Shown piece by piece: positions 26,290 through 34,487 of a stretch of DNA of 64,000 nucleotides. The first letter of the stretch is position 1. Each line of letters starts with the position of its first letter. The stretch covers positions 1 through 64,000 of the forward strand of contig NZ_JBDKWG010000147.1 in NCBI RefSeq assembly GCF_040151475.1, read 5' to 3'. The DNA comes from CAXBNB01 sp040151475. Its GTDB lineage: Bacteria; Bacteroidota; Bacteroidia; Cytophagales; Cyclobacteriaceae. A model generated the notes under the pieces. The model was not told the origin of the DNA and ran no database searches. It was given only the letters and a program-made list of their open reading frames with translations. Both the position numbers and the translations under genes were made by a program.

Positions 26290-28905
26290 TTATTCATACC
26301 TTAAAGATTCTACCGGGTTTATTCTAATTACACTCCAGCTTTGCCAGCTTACAGCAAGCAGTGCTAATGCTGCAGCAATAAAACCTGCAAAAGCAAATAC
26401 CCACAAGCTCATATCTATGCGATATGCAAAATTTTCCAGCCATTTGTTCATACCATACCAGGCAACCGGACAAGCGACCAAATAAGCAATAAATACTGTT
26501 TTCAGAAAAGACAGACTGAGAAGTGAAAATAAATCTTGAAAACTTGCACCACTCACTTTTCTGATTCCTATTTCTTTGGTACGCCTTTTAGTCTCATACA
26601 GAGCGAATGTGAACAGGCTAATTAAAGAGAGCATCAGGGCGATGATGGTGAAAACCAAATATATTCTACTGACTATTCTTTCCTTTTTGTATTGGGCTTC
26701 AATTTTATCAGTAAAATAAGCGTAGTTCAATGAACCCATAGGGTTCACTTTCATAAATAGCTTTTCAATGAATGCCATACATTCTTGTTCCTTTCCGTCT
26801 TGGATTCTTATTAAGAAGTTCTCTTCCAAGTTTCTCATATAAACCAACATTAGTGGTTTAATCTTAGCCGATAGATGTTCATAGTGATAGTCCTTTACTA
26901 CTCCAATGACTCGATATGGCACCTCGTCATCTCCCCAAGATTGATTGGCAATCCTGGCAGTATCTATATTTTCTATTCCCCAATATTTCTTGGCTGCTTC
27001 GTTTATTACCACCTTTTTTTGTCGTGACATATCAAGGGAATCAGAAAAAAACCTGCCTTCCAATATTTCTATACCAAACAAATCATCATACTCTGGGTCA
27101 ACTACCATCATATTTTCAGTAGTGTAGTCTATTCCTTGGGATTGAAAACGCCAAGCCATAGGATACGCAACGGAACTGATGGGCATTCTTCCTTGTGATA
27201 TGGAGACTATATTCGGGTTTTGTCGCAACTGATCTACCACGAAATGATAATCCTTCTTTTGGTTTTCCCGTTCTTTTACCATCTCATCCCTTGATAATCT
27301 ATTTGGAATTTGATTCGTCAACTTGACACTAATAATGTTGTCCTCAATCAAACCTGTATCCTTATTGAGCATATATTTAAATTGTATGAATACTACGGTT
27401 GTGGCGATCATTAGTATTATCGTCACAGCGTATTGAACTGTGGTAAGTGCCCTTTGAATCTTCGACACACTCGAAATTGACAACTTATTCTTAAGTGCTT
27501 TCACAGTTTCTATCTTAGAAATTTGAACCAGTGCAAAAAACATGGAAATAGAAATAATTATTCCAGAAACACTGAAAATTCCGGCTACATCCAAGATTCT
27601 GTTCCTGTCTAAATCCATTTCTAGAATACCTGTATAAAAAGGAAAGATGAGTTCAAATATAAAACAACCCACTATGGTGGACGAAATCAGAAAATACAAT
27701 CGCCCAATTAAGGTTTCAATTATCAAATCGAATTTTGAAGCTCCATTAACCTGTCTGATTCCCATGTTTTTTATTGTAGAAAGCTGAAGCGTAGTTTGTA
27801 AATTGGCAAAGCTCAAAGCACTTATCAGTAAAATAAACAATGCTATTATGAACATCGTTTTGACATTATTCAGGTCTCCATATTTAGAAAATAAACCATA
27901 ATCAAAATGCCTTTCAAAATATATTGAACTAAATGGAATGCAGGACAATGTACTCTCAGGAAATTGAGGATGAAACCTACCCATCTCAGCAATTTTTGCT
28001 TTAAACTCCTTTTCGTTAAAAAAATCATCCGTAAGAATTAAATCCGTACTCATCTTACCCCAGTTCTGCTGTGAATGTCTGGGAATTAGAAAATCAAAAT
28101 TTATAGAGCTACTCGAAGGAATGTCATCAAGCAAGCCAGCTACTTGATAAATACCTCTTTTATCACATTCAATTTTTACGGCCTCTCCAATTGGATTTTT
28201 ATCTCCAAAAACCTTAGCTGCATACTTTTTTGTCAAAATGATATTTTTGGGGTCGGTAAGAATGTCTTTGTCATTTCCAGAATGCAAGGGGAAATCAAAA
28301 AAATCGAAGAAGGTACTATCAACGATCAATCCCTTTCCATAAAATTCGCTATTCTGAGATATAAGTTTGATATCGTTATCATATACACTTATCTCCAATT
28401 TTCCTTTAATATTTGGGAACTCATGATAGTTCATGTTAAAGAACTTCGAATGGCTAAAAGGCTTGTAATCGGCTATTGGGTTAGATTTCATTACAGCCAC
28501 TTGAATGTTATCTATATTCTTATGAAATTGATCAGTGTTTAATTCATTAGTTAACCAAACATGAATTAATTGAAAACACACAATACCAGTAACCAAACTA
28601 AATAGGCTAACAATGGTGATCAACGGATTTTTGACAAATGTACGGGGGGCGGTTTTTAAATAATTTTTGATCATTCCGAATTGGTTTAACCTATAAGTTC
28701 CTTCTAATGGCCTGATGATAGAGGGTCTGAAAAGCCTGATCACATCCTTGAAAAAACTCCACTTTGCTTTCCTGACACCTATGGTATTAACCTTCTTTTC
28801 AAACCGCTCCAACAAATCGCCTTCTATATCTTCCCTATACTTCGGATGGCAAAACCAGCGAAAAAAGCGGAGCAAAAGTTCAGATGGCTTGGGTATTTTA
28901 TTCAT
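26290..28905 (-). CDS. FtsX/MacB-type ABC transporter permease with prefix domain (copy 3)
   Basis: An 871-residue permease, the most divergent of the three. It has the prefix domain (LLLRFFRWFCHPKYREDIEGDLLERFEKK), a membrane helix at about residue 95, a MacB-like periplasmic domain, a weak first FtsX motif (IKNMGIRQVNGAS), a second periplasmic domain and a final FtsX domain with RTKEIGIRKVSGAS. It ends NPVESLRYE. It overlaps the upstream padR by four bases, so the two are coupled. Export or sensing at the inner membrane is likely, but the cargo and the ATPase are unknown. Confidence 0.88.
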   Translation of the reverse strand: MNKIPKPSELLLRFFRWFCHPKYREDIEGDLLERFEKKVNTIGVRKAKWSFFKDVIRLFRPSIIRPLEGTYRLNQFGMIKNYLKTAPRTFVKNPLITIVSLFSLVTGIVCFQLIHVWLTNELNTDQFHKNIDNIQVAVMKSNPIADYKPFSHSKFFNMNYHEFPNIKGKLEISVYDNDIKLISQNSEFYGKGLIVDSTFFDFFDFPLHSGNDKDILTDPKNIILTKKYAAKVFGDKNPIGEAVKIECDKRGIYQVAGLLDDIPSSSSINFDFLIPRHSQQNWGKMSTDLILTDDFFNEKEFKAKIAEMGRFHPQFPESTLSCIPFSSIYFERHFDYGLFSKYGDLNNVKTMFIIALFILLISALSFANLQTTLQLSTIKNMGIRQVNGASKFDLIIETLIGRLYFLISSTIVGCFIFELIFPFYTGILEMDLDRNRILDVAGIFSVSGIIISISMFFALVQISKIETVKALKNKLSISSVSKIQRALTTVQYAVTIILMIATTVVFIQFKYMLNKDTGLIEDNIISVKLTNQIPNRLSRDEMVKERENQKKDYHFVVDQLRQNPNIVSISQGRMPISSVAYPMAWRFQSQGIDYTTENMMVVDPEYDDLFGIEILEGRFFSDSLDMSRQKKVVINEAAKKYWGIENIDTARIANQSWGDDEVPYRVIGVVKDYHYEHLSAKIKPLMLVYMRNLEENFLIRIQDGKEQECMAFIEKLFMKVNPMGSLNYAYFTDKIEAQYKKERIVSRIYLVFTIIALMLSLISLFTFALYETKRRTKEIGIRKVSGASFQDLFSLLSLSFLKTVFIAYLVACPVAWYGMNKWLENFAYRIDMSLWVFAFAGFIAAALALLAVSWQSWSVIRINPVESLRYE

Positions 28906-29234
28906 CCTTTATTGAAAACTATCTCGGGTATAGCACGCCACATTCCCAATCTTTGTTCTTTTGTCTCTTCCAATACACTTCTGCCGTATTGGGTTACCGT
29001 GAAATAACGTTTTCGCTTCCCACCTCTTTCTTTGGTTGCTTCTCCAAATTCTGATGTGAGGTGCCCTTTTTTCTCCAGACGCCTAAGCACAGTTTGCAAT
29101 GAACCAATACTCACCTTGCGGTTTAGCCTTTCTTCCATCTCTTCTATAATGGCTATTCCATAAGCCTCTCCATGAAGTATGGCCACTGTCAAAAGTACTA
29201 CTTCCTCAAATTCACCTAATTGGTATTTTCCCAT
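28902..29234 (-). CDS. PadR-family transcriptional regulator (copy 3)
   Basis: A 110-residue PadR protein with helix LGEFEEVVLLTVAILHGEAYG, recognition region LQTVLRRLEKKGHLTSEFG and wing GGKRKRYFTVTQYG. It leads the operon with permease copy 3. A well-spaced promoter and repeated operator-like sequences lie directly upstream. Confidence 0.92.
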   Translation of the reverse strand: MGKYQLGEFEEVVLLTVAILHGEAYGIAIIEEMEERLNRKVSIGSLQTVLRRLEKKGHLTSEFGEATKERGGKRKRYFTVTQYGRSVLEETKEQRLGMWRAIPEIVFNKG

Positions 29235-29591
29235 AAATTTAATATTTACCTTAAATGTAGTTAATAAAAATTAAGCAACAAGCGAAAGCAGAAATTAATT
29301 TACCTTGATTGTAGTTTAAATAGAAAGGTAAAAATAGAGTAGTTAATATGGTTCAAAGCATTTAAATACTTTTTTATGAGATACCTGCCTACATAAGCTC
29401 CATCGGTTTCAGTCACTACTGCCTCATCATCAGGGCAGCAGTTAAGAACAAAAAACTCCTTACTCTAAACCTGTCAGGTTTCTTTTCGAAAAGAACTTGG
29501 AAATTGCCGTTAACATCTGATTTTCAAAGGTAAATCTGGCAGGCCTGCCAACAGGAAGGCATCTCACGTCTTAACCTCTTTCTACGAGTGA
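29235..29591. other. Intergenic region with three palindromes
   Basis: No gene was found. The padR-3 promoter is at the left. Farther right are AAACCTG-T-CAGGTTT (29467-29481), TTCTTTTCGAAAAGAA (29480-29495) and TGGCAGGCCTGCCA (29537-29550). They are downstream of the FG-GAP gene and may be dispersed repeat remnants or help end transcription. Confidence 0.5.
29244..29317 (-). promoter_or_regulatory. Promoter and two direct operator-like repeats of padR-3
   Basis: TTG (29281-29279) and TACATTTA (29259-29252) on the minus strand are exactly 19 bases apart and form the promoter. A 20-base sequence, ATTTACCTTAAATGTAGTTA, at 29244-29263 covers the -7 box. It recurs at 29298-29317 with 17 of 20 positions identical. 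Each has a TAC-N7-GTA outer dyad. The arrangement fits a PadR dimer binding two sites. Confidence 0.6.
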
Positions 29592-30788
29592 TTACTCTTG
29601 CTTAAAGATGAAAACTCCCTTTTTGTTGGCAATGACAATATCCAGTTTACCATCACCATTCATGTCTTCAACTACTGTATTGAGGCCTATGCCGGAGTTG
29701 TCATCTATCAGATGGCGTATCCACATCGGTTTGTTGTTTTCATCTCTTTGAAGTTCAAACCAATAAAGTACTGCAGGTTCCTTTCCACCCGGATCTTTGC
29801 CCTGATGTGCATAATACCTTTTTCCGGTAACTAAATCAGGCAACCCATCCATATTCATGTCTTTGAGTATCAAAGCATGGGTTTGTGAAAAAGTACTGTC
29901 AATCAGGTGGTGAACAAACTTAGACTCACCCGATTCTCCCTTTACCTGCTCATGCCACCACATACCATAATTATGAGCAGCAGCAGAAATCACGTCATTG
30001 TCTCCATCTTTATCAAAATCGTAAGCATACATTTGAGAACACAGTTGGCCTAAATCTGTCTCATGAAATGTCCATGGCAGTTCATCTTTATTTTCCGGTG
30101 CTTCCCACCAACCCTCTCTAATGATTACATCATTTCTGCCATCTCTATTAATATCGCCCATACCCAATCCGTGTGAGTATTTAGGTGTTCCGGGTGAGTT
30201 GGGCTTGCTTACATCCCTCGATACCCAATTTACAACTCCATCATTCATAGTATGCTCAAACCATTTCATTATGCCTGTTTCTTCATTGCCAAAAACCAAA
30301 TCCATCCTACCATTGTCATCAAAGTCTCCAAAGAAGGGTGATTCATTGCAGGCATTGGTATCGATGACATGTTCCTCCCAGTGAACGTCCTGCCCTTTAG
30401 GGTTTTCATACCAATTCACAGATTTACCCGGAAAACCGAAAATTATGAAATCTATCCAACCATCTTCGTTTACATCGTGAGCATAGCTGGGAAATGCATC
30501 GCTGTATCCCTTTGTGTAATCGTATGATTTTGGAGGCTGGATTTCGTGGGGAAGCCACTTAGGTGCTTCGAACCAATAAGCTCCTGCCATAATATCGATT
30601 TCTCCGTCGTTGTTTACATCTCCTACGGCTACACCTTCAGCAATAAAAACATCCCATAAATGTGTTTTTTGAAAGATCAACGATTGTGTCTCCTGTTTAA
30701 CTTCAGAAGTCTTTTCTTTCTTTTGCGCAGTACAACCCATTTGACACATGAGGACTGCAATTATCAGGTAAAGTTTTGATCGTAGCAT
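29592..30788 (-). CDS. FG-GAP/VCBS beta-propeller lipoprotein
   Basis: A 398-residue exported protein. A signal peptide ends in CQMGC, a plausible lipobox. Seven FG-GAP-type repeats follow with Ca2+-binding loops such as DVNNDGEIDIMAG, DINRDGRNDVI, DFDKDGDNDVI and DMNGDGKLDIV, enough for a seven-bladed propeller. The gene starts one base after the stop of the large haem dehydrogenase, so they form one operon. Such proteins accompany the Pirellula-type dehydrogenases and may bind the same polymer or sugar; no catalytic residue can be named. Confidence 0.85.
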   Translation of the reverse strand: MLRSKLYLIIAVLMCQMGCTAQKKEKTSEVKQETQSLIFQKTHLWDVFIAEGVAVGDVNNDGEIDIMAGAYWFEAPKWLPHEIQPPKSYDYTKGYSDAFPSYAHDVNEDGWIDFIIFGFPGKSVNWYENPKGQDVHWEEHVIDTNACNESPFFGDFDDNGRMDLVFGNEETGIMKWFEHTMNDGVVNWVSRDVSKPNSPGTPKYSHGLGMGDINRDGRNDVIIREGWWEAPENKDELPWTFHETDLGQLCSQMYAYDFDKDGDNDVISAAAHNYGMWWHEQVKGESGESKFVHHLIDSTFSQTHALILKDMNMDGLPDLVTGKRYYAHQGKDPGGKEPAVLYWFELQRDENNKPMWIRHLIDDNSGIGLNTVVEDMNGDGKLDIVIANKKGVFIFKQE

Positions 30789-30789
30789 A

Positions 30790-33700
30790 TTACTTTTGGC
30801 TTAATAAGTAATTTAACAATAAATAAAAGTCTTCCTCCTCAATTACCCTACTAAAATGATCAGGCATTAAAGTAAAAGGGCTTGCTTTTTGTTCAGCAAT
30901 TTTATCTTTGGCTATCGTAAATTCCTGCCCTCCGGCATTGGCAAAAACCAACAACTCACCTTCTTCCCGTCTAAACAATCCGGTCTGGTTTGTCCCGTCT
31001 TTAAGTTTGATGTTGTAATTGATAAAAGCCTTGGAAATATTCCTATTCGGATCCAGAATTTTCTCTGTTAATGCCCTTGCTCCCCAATTGCCAATACCAT
31101 CCAACTGTGGCCCAATTGATCCACCGTTACCATTGATTTGATGGCAAGGTGTACAATGCATTACGAATGCATCTTTGCCTCCAGCTATTGCATTTGCCGA
31201 CAATTGAAAATCTTCCAAACGTTTGTCTATCAGGGTCTGAATTTCTTCATTAGGTTTTTTAATCCCACTTATCAACCCTTCATACTTACTCAATTGCCCT
31301 TTCGAAGCTGAATTTAATAAATATTCATTGATTTGTCTCTCTAGCAACACTCTGGGAACAACTTCCAACTGAGCCACTGCCCCCAACAATTGATCAACAC
31401 CCTTACCTGACTGGGCCAAAACTGTTGCTATCTCCTTTTGTACTGCATAAGGGCGATTATCCAACGCTTTCCTCAAAACAACAGGAACCTTGGTACTATT
31501 GGATTTGCTTATTGATTGTGCCAATGATTCTACTAAAAATGGCTGTGTATTTTCATCGACAATCACTTCTTCTATTATGTCTATATTGTTGCCATCAATC
31601 AACATGAGAGCCTCTGCAGAAGCAGCCTTCACATATAAATCTGAATATTCTGACAGAAATAATTCTCCCAAATCTTTGCTCCATAACTTGAGTTTGTAAT
31701 CCCGGGCTACATTGGCTGCAAAGACTTGCCGCTCAGCTAAGAGACCCGGGCTTTCGGCTGGAAAATCTACTACAGATGGTGTCAGTTGCCCAATTCCAAT
31801 TGTGCGGTTTGTATATGGTGAACCGTCCACAATAACCAAGTATCCTTTTTTGCCTTTGCCCGAACTGTTGTTCCAGGTTATCTTTTTGCGCATACTGGGC
31901 TCAGTAATAAAAGCCTCCTGAATCACTTCATTTGATTCGCTAAGTCTAAGCTGAACTACATTGGTATTTACATCCGGATCATCGGAATCACGCTTGTTTC
32001 CAAAAAGTTGAAATGAAAGTGTTTCCGGAATGGTAAAATCCGGAGAGTATAACTTGCTCATTTGATGTTCATCCTCAAACGAGCCACTTGCGAGTGCAGT
32101 AGTAGCATCAAGGTTACCCCTGGCTTCAACATCTATCAACTGCCATGTATTTTTCTCATAAATAGATTTTTCTATTGGTTCTATTCTCCAAAGAGATGAT
32201 TCCAAATCCTTTTTATCCAAAAAAATACGTGCAAGCTTGATAGCCCATTCTCTGGCACTCTTACTTTCTTTAACCCCTCTTCTATCTACTCCTCCTTTAA
32301 TGGCTTTGTAACGGTTGTATTGTAAGTCAAGATCATTTCCTGAAAGTGACTTAACCGCCAAAACAAGCTCGTCTAAATTGGAAAGAGCAATAAATCTGGA
32401 AGCATGTTCCGTCAGTTTATCCAATCCTTCTACTTCTAATGATTTTAGAGATTTGAAATAACTCAGAATAAATTTGGCAGCAGCTTCGGAATCTACTCCT
32501 ATGATCACATCTACCAACGATTGCATTTCTTGTTGACTCCAATTTTGATTGAGTACAGAAGCAATTACTTCTTCATTTCTAAGATGATCACGCAAACACT
32601 GCCTTATAACATATTTTAAATGGGTGTCATATTCCGGAAGTTTTGCCTGAATAGAAAATAACCGTGGCAGGTATTCTGTTTTAGGGTGCTTTGCCAGTAA
32701 CATAACAGAAGCCCTGACAATGTCAGGTTGAGATTCTTTGAGGTTATCACTGGCAATTCGAAGCAGGTCGTCACTAATCTCATCATACTCAAACATGATC
32801 CTCAGAGCATGTACTCTTACTACATCAGCACTATTGGAAGCCGCAATCAACAATTGATCAGGCAAAGCACTCATTCGGTAAAGTAGCCACAATATCTGTA
32901 TTTGCTGCCCTGTATTGTTGCTACTGGCATAGGCTTTATTTAAAGATTCTATAGCTTTTTCGCCAAACCTGTCTATTATTTGATCTGAAATAATGGTACG
33001 TAACGGTAGGTTTTCCTGCCCAAGTCCTTCAATTAACTTCCCTAAATTGGCAGTGCTCCAATCAAAATCTACAGGTTCGTCATGTGCCTTCTCCCCGGTA
33101 TATACAATACGCCAGATCCGTCCTCGCTCCCTGTCTCTTCCCGGATGATCCAGCGGTACTTCATAGTGGCCAATGATTCTATTGTAAAAATCAGCAATAT
33201 ACAATGCGCCATCAGGCCCCATCTTTACATCCACCGGACGAAACCAAGGATCTTCACTTGAAATAAAATCTTCCTCTTGGGTAATGTAGGCAGTTGTCCC
33301 TTTCTTTTCCATGGTACTGCGGTACACTCGGCTCGTTACCACATCACCATAATAAAAACTGTTCTGATATTCTGAAGGAAACTGGGAAGCTACATAATAT
33401 TCTAGCCCTGCAAGCGCAGTGGCTCCATGCTGGTTCTTGATTTCAGTATATGGGCCAAATCCAATACCTGTCGGTTTCTTTCCAAAATGAGGATAGTCAG
33501 CTCCTGTAATATGTTGATAAATAGGACTTGTATGACAATCCACGGCATACAAATAACCCAATGTGTCATAGGCATATCCAAAGGGATTTACACGCCCTGT
33601 TGTAGTAAACTCTACATTGCTGCCATCTTCTCTAAACCGAAAAGTGTTTCCCGATTGCATTACAAGGATTTTGCCATTACGATCTGTAACATTAGACTTA

Positions 33701-34311
33701 TTGGCATAACCGTGCGATCCATGAATCCAACCATCCAACCCCCTGAAGAAGTTATTGACCATACCATGAGTATCTTTATACTCAAACCCACTCAAGACTA
33801 CATTTCTTTCATCAACCTTGTCATCACCATCATTGTCTTTCAGATAATAAACATTCGGAATGCTATAGGCAATAGCTCCCCCTTTTACTGGAATAATCCC
33901 TATGGGAATATTTAAAGAATCAGCAAAGTCGGTAATCAAATCGGCACGCCCGTCACCATCTGTATCTTCTAAAATCGAAATTTTATCTTTGCTAACACCT
34001 GTAGTGTCCGGAAAAGGATATTCATAGGATTGAGTGACCCACATTCTTCCTTTTGCATCAAAAGACATATTGAGTGGTTTACCGATTTGAGGCTCAGAGG
34101 CAAATAGCTGGATTTCAAAACCTGGCGGTAAAGTAAAGGATGCCCGCTCTTCATCAGGACTCAGTGCTTCTGTTTCCCTAATATTTTTTGTGAAGGCTTC
34201 TTCGTCCGTTGCAGGTGTCTCCTTTTTTTCGTTACCACAGCCTGAAAAAAAGGAAAAAATAAAAAGAAAAGCAGTAACCTGGCAAAATCTGATAGTGAAT
34301 TGATAGTACAT
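30790..34311 (-). CDS. Large Pirellula-type dehydrogenase with HEAT region and haem c domain, lipoprotein
   Basis: A 1173-residue protein. A signal peptide ends in FFSGC (Cys about 25). A propeller dehydrogenase domain (about residues 55-400) has ISILEDTDGDGRADLIT, DGWIHGSHGYAN and the DGALYIADFYN strand. A long alpha-helical HEAT-like region and a beta-sandwich follow, and the C-terminal haem domain carries CTPCH and the late GPQLDGIGNWGARALTEKILDP motif. It probably oxidises an extracellular sugar or alcohol and feeds electrons to the respiratory chain. It is a longer relative of the protein at 20295-22970, and its gene is followed immediately by the FG-GAP gene. Confidence 0.87.
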   Translation of the reverse strand: MYYQFTIRFCQVTAFLFIFSFFSGCGNEKKETPATDEEAFTKNIRETEALSPDEERASFTLPPGFEIQLFASEPQIGKPLNMSFDAKGRMWVTQSYEYPFPDTTGVSKDKISILEDTDGDGRADLITDFADSLNIPIGIIPVKGGAIAYSIPNVYYLKDNDGDDKVDERNVVLSGFEYKDTHGMVNNFFRGLDGWIHGSHGYANKSNVTDRNGKILVMQSGNTFRFREDGSNVEFTTTGRVNPFGYAYDTLGYLYAVDCHTSPIYQHITGADYPHFGKKPTGIGFGPYTEIKNQHGATALAGLEYYVASQFPSEYQNSFYYGDVVTSRVYRSTMEKKGTTAYITQEEDFISSEDPWFRPVDVKMGPDGALYIADFYNRIIGHYEVPLDHPGRDRERGRIWRIVYTGEKAHDEPVDFDWSTANLGKLIEGLGQENLPLRTIISDQIIDRFGEKAIESLNKAYASSNNTGQQIQILWLLYRMSALPDQLLIAASNSADVVRVHALRIMFEYDEISDDLLRIASDNLKESQPDIVRASVMLLAKHPKTEYLPRLFSIQAKLPEYDTHLKYVIRQCLRDHLRNEEVIASVLNQNWSQQEMQSLVDVIIGVDSEAAAKFILSYFKSLKSLEVEGLDKLTEHASRFIALSNLDELVLAVKSLSGNDLDLQYNRYKAIKGGVDRRGVKESKSAREWAIKLARIFLDKKDLESSLWRIEPIEKSIYEKNTWQLIDVEARGNLDATTALASGSFEDEHQMSKLYSPDFTIPETLSFQLFGNKRDSDDPDVNTNVVQLRLSESNEVIQEAFITEPSMRKKITWNNSSGKGKKGYLVIVDGSPYTNRTIGIGQLTPSVVDFPAESPGLLAERQVFAANVARDYKLKLWSKDLGELFLSEYSDLYVKAASAEALMLIDGNNIDIIEEVIVDENTQPFLVESLAQSISKSNSTKVPVVLRKALDNRPYAVQKEIATVLAQSGKGVDQLLGAVAQLEVVPRVLLERQINEYLLNSASKGQLSKYEGLISGIKKPNEEIQTLIDKRLEDFQLSANAIAGGKDAFVMHCTPCHQINGNGGSIGPQLDGIGNWGARALTEKILDPNRNISKAFINYNIKLKDGTNQTGLFRREEGELLVFANAGGQEFTIAKDKIAEQKASPFTLMPDHFSRVIEEEDFYLLLNYLLSQK

Positions 34312-34487
34312 ATTTATAGTAGTTTTACAAAAGCATGCAATCGCATACTGCTCTATGATGATGTAAAACTCCTAATATTAAAAACCAAAAACCATCTCTA
34401 TTTTGTTCAAAAACTACTGTATTATACCAAATATTGCTTTCCAGAGACTCCTCATTTGTATAATACAGTCAATCTAATACAGCCCCT

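Noticed and set aside
33427..33915. 162-codon open frame on the plus strand
   Set aside because: Antisense to the well-supported haem dehydrogenase; no domain or start signal supports it.
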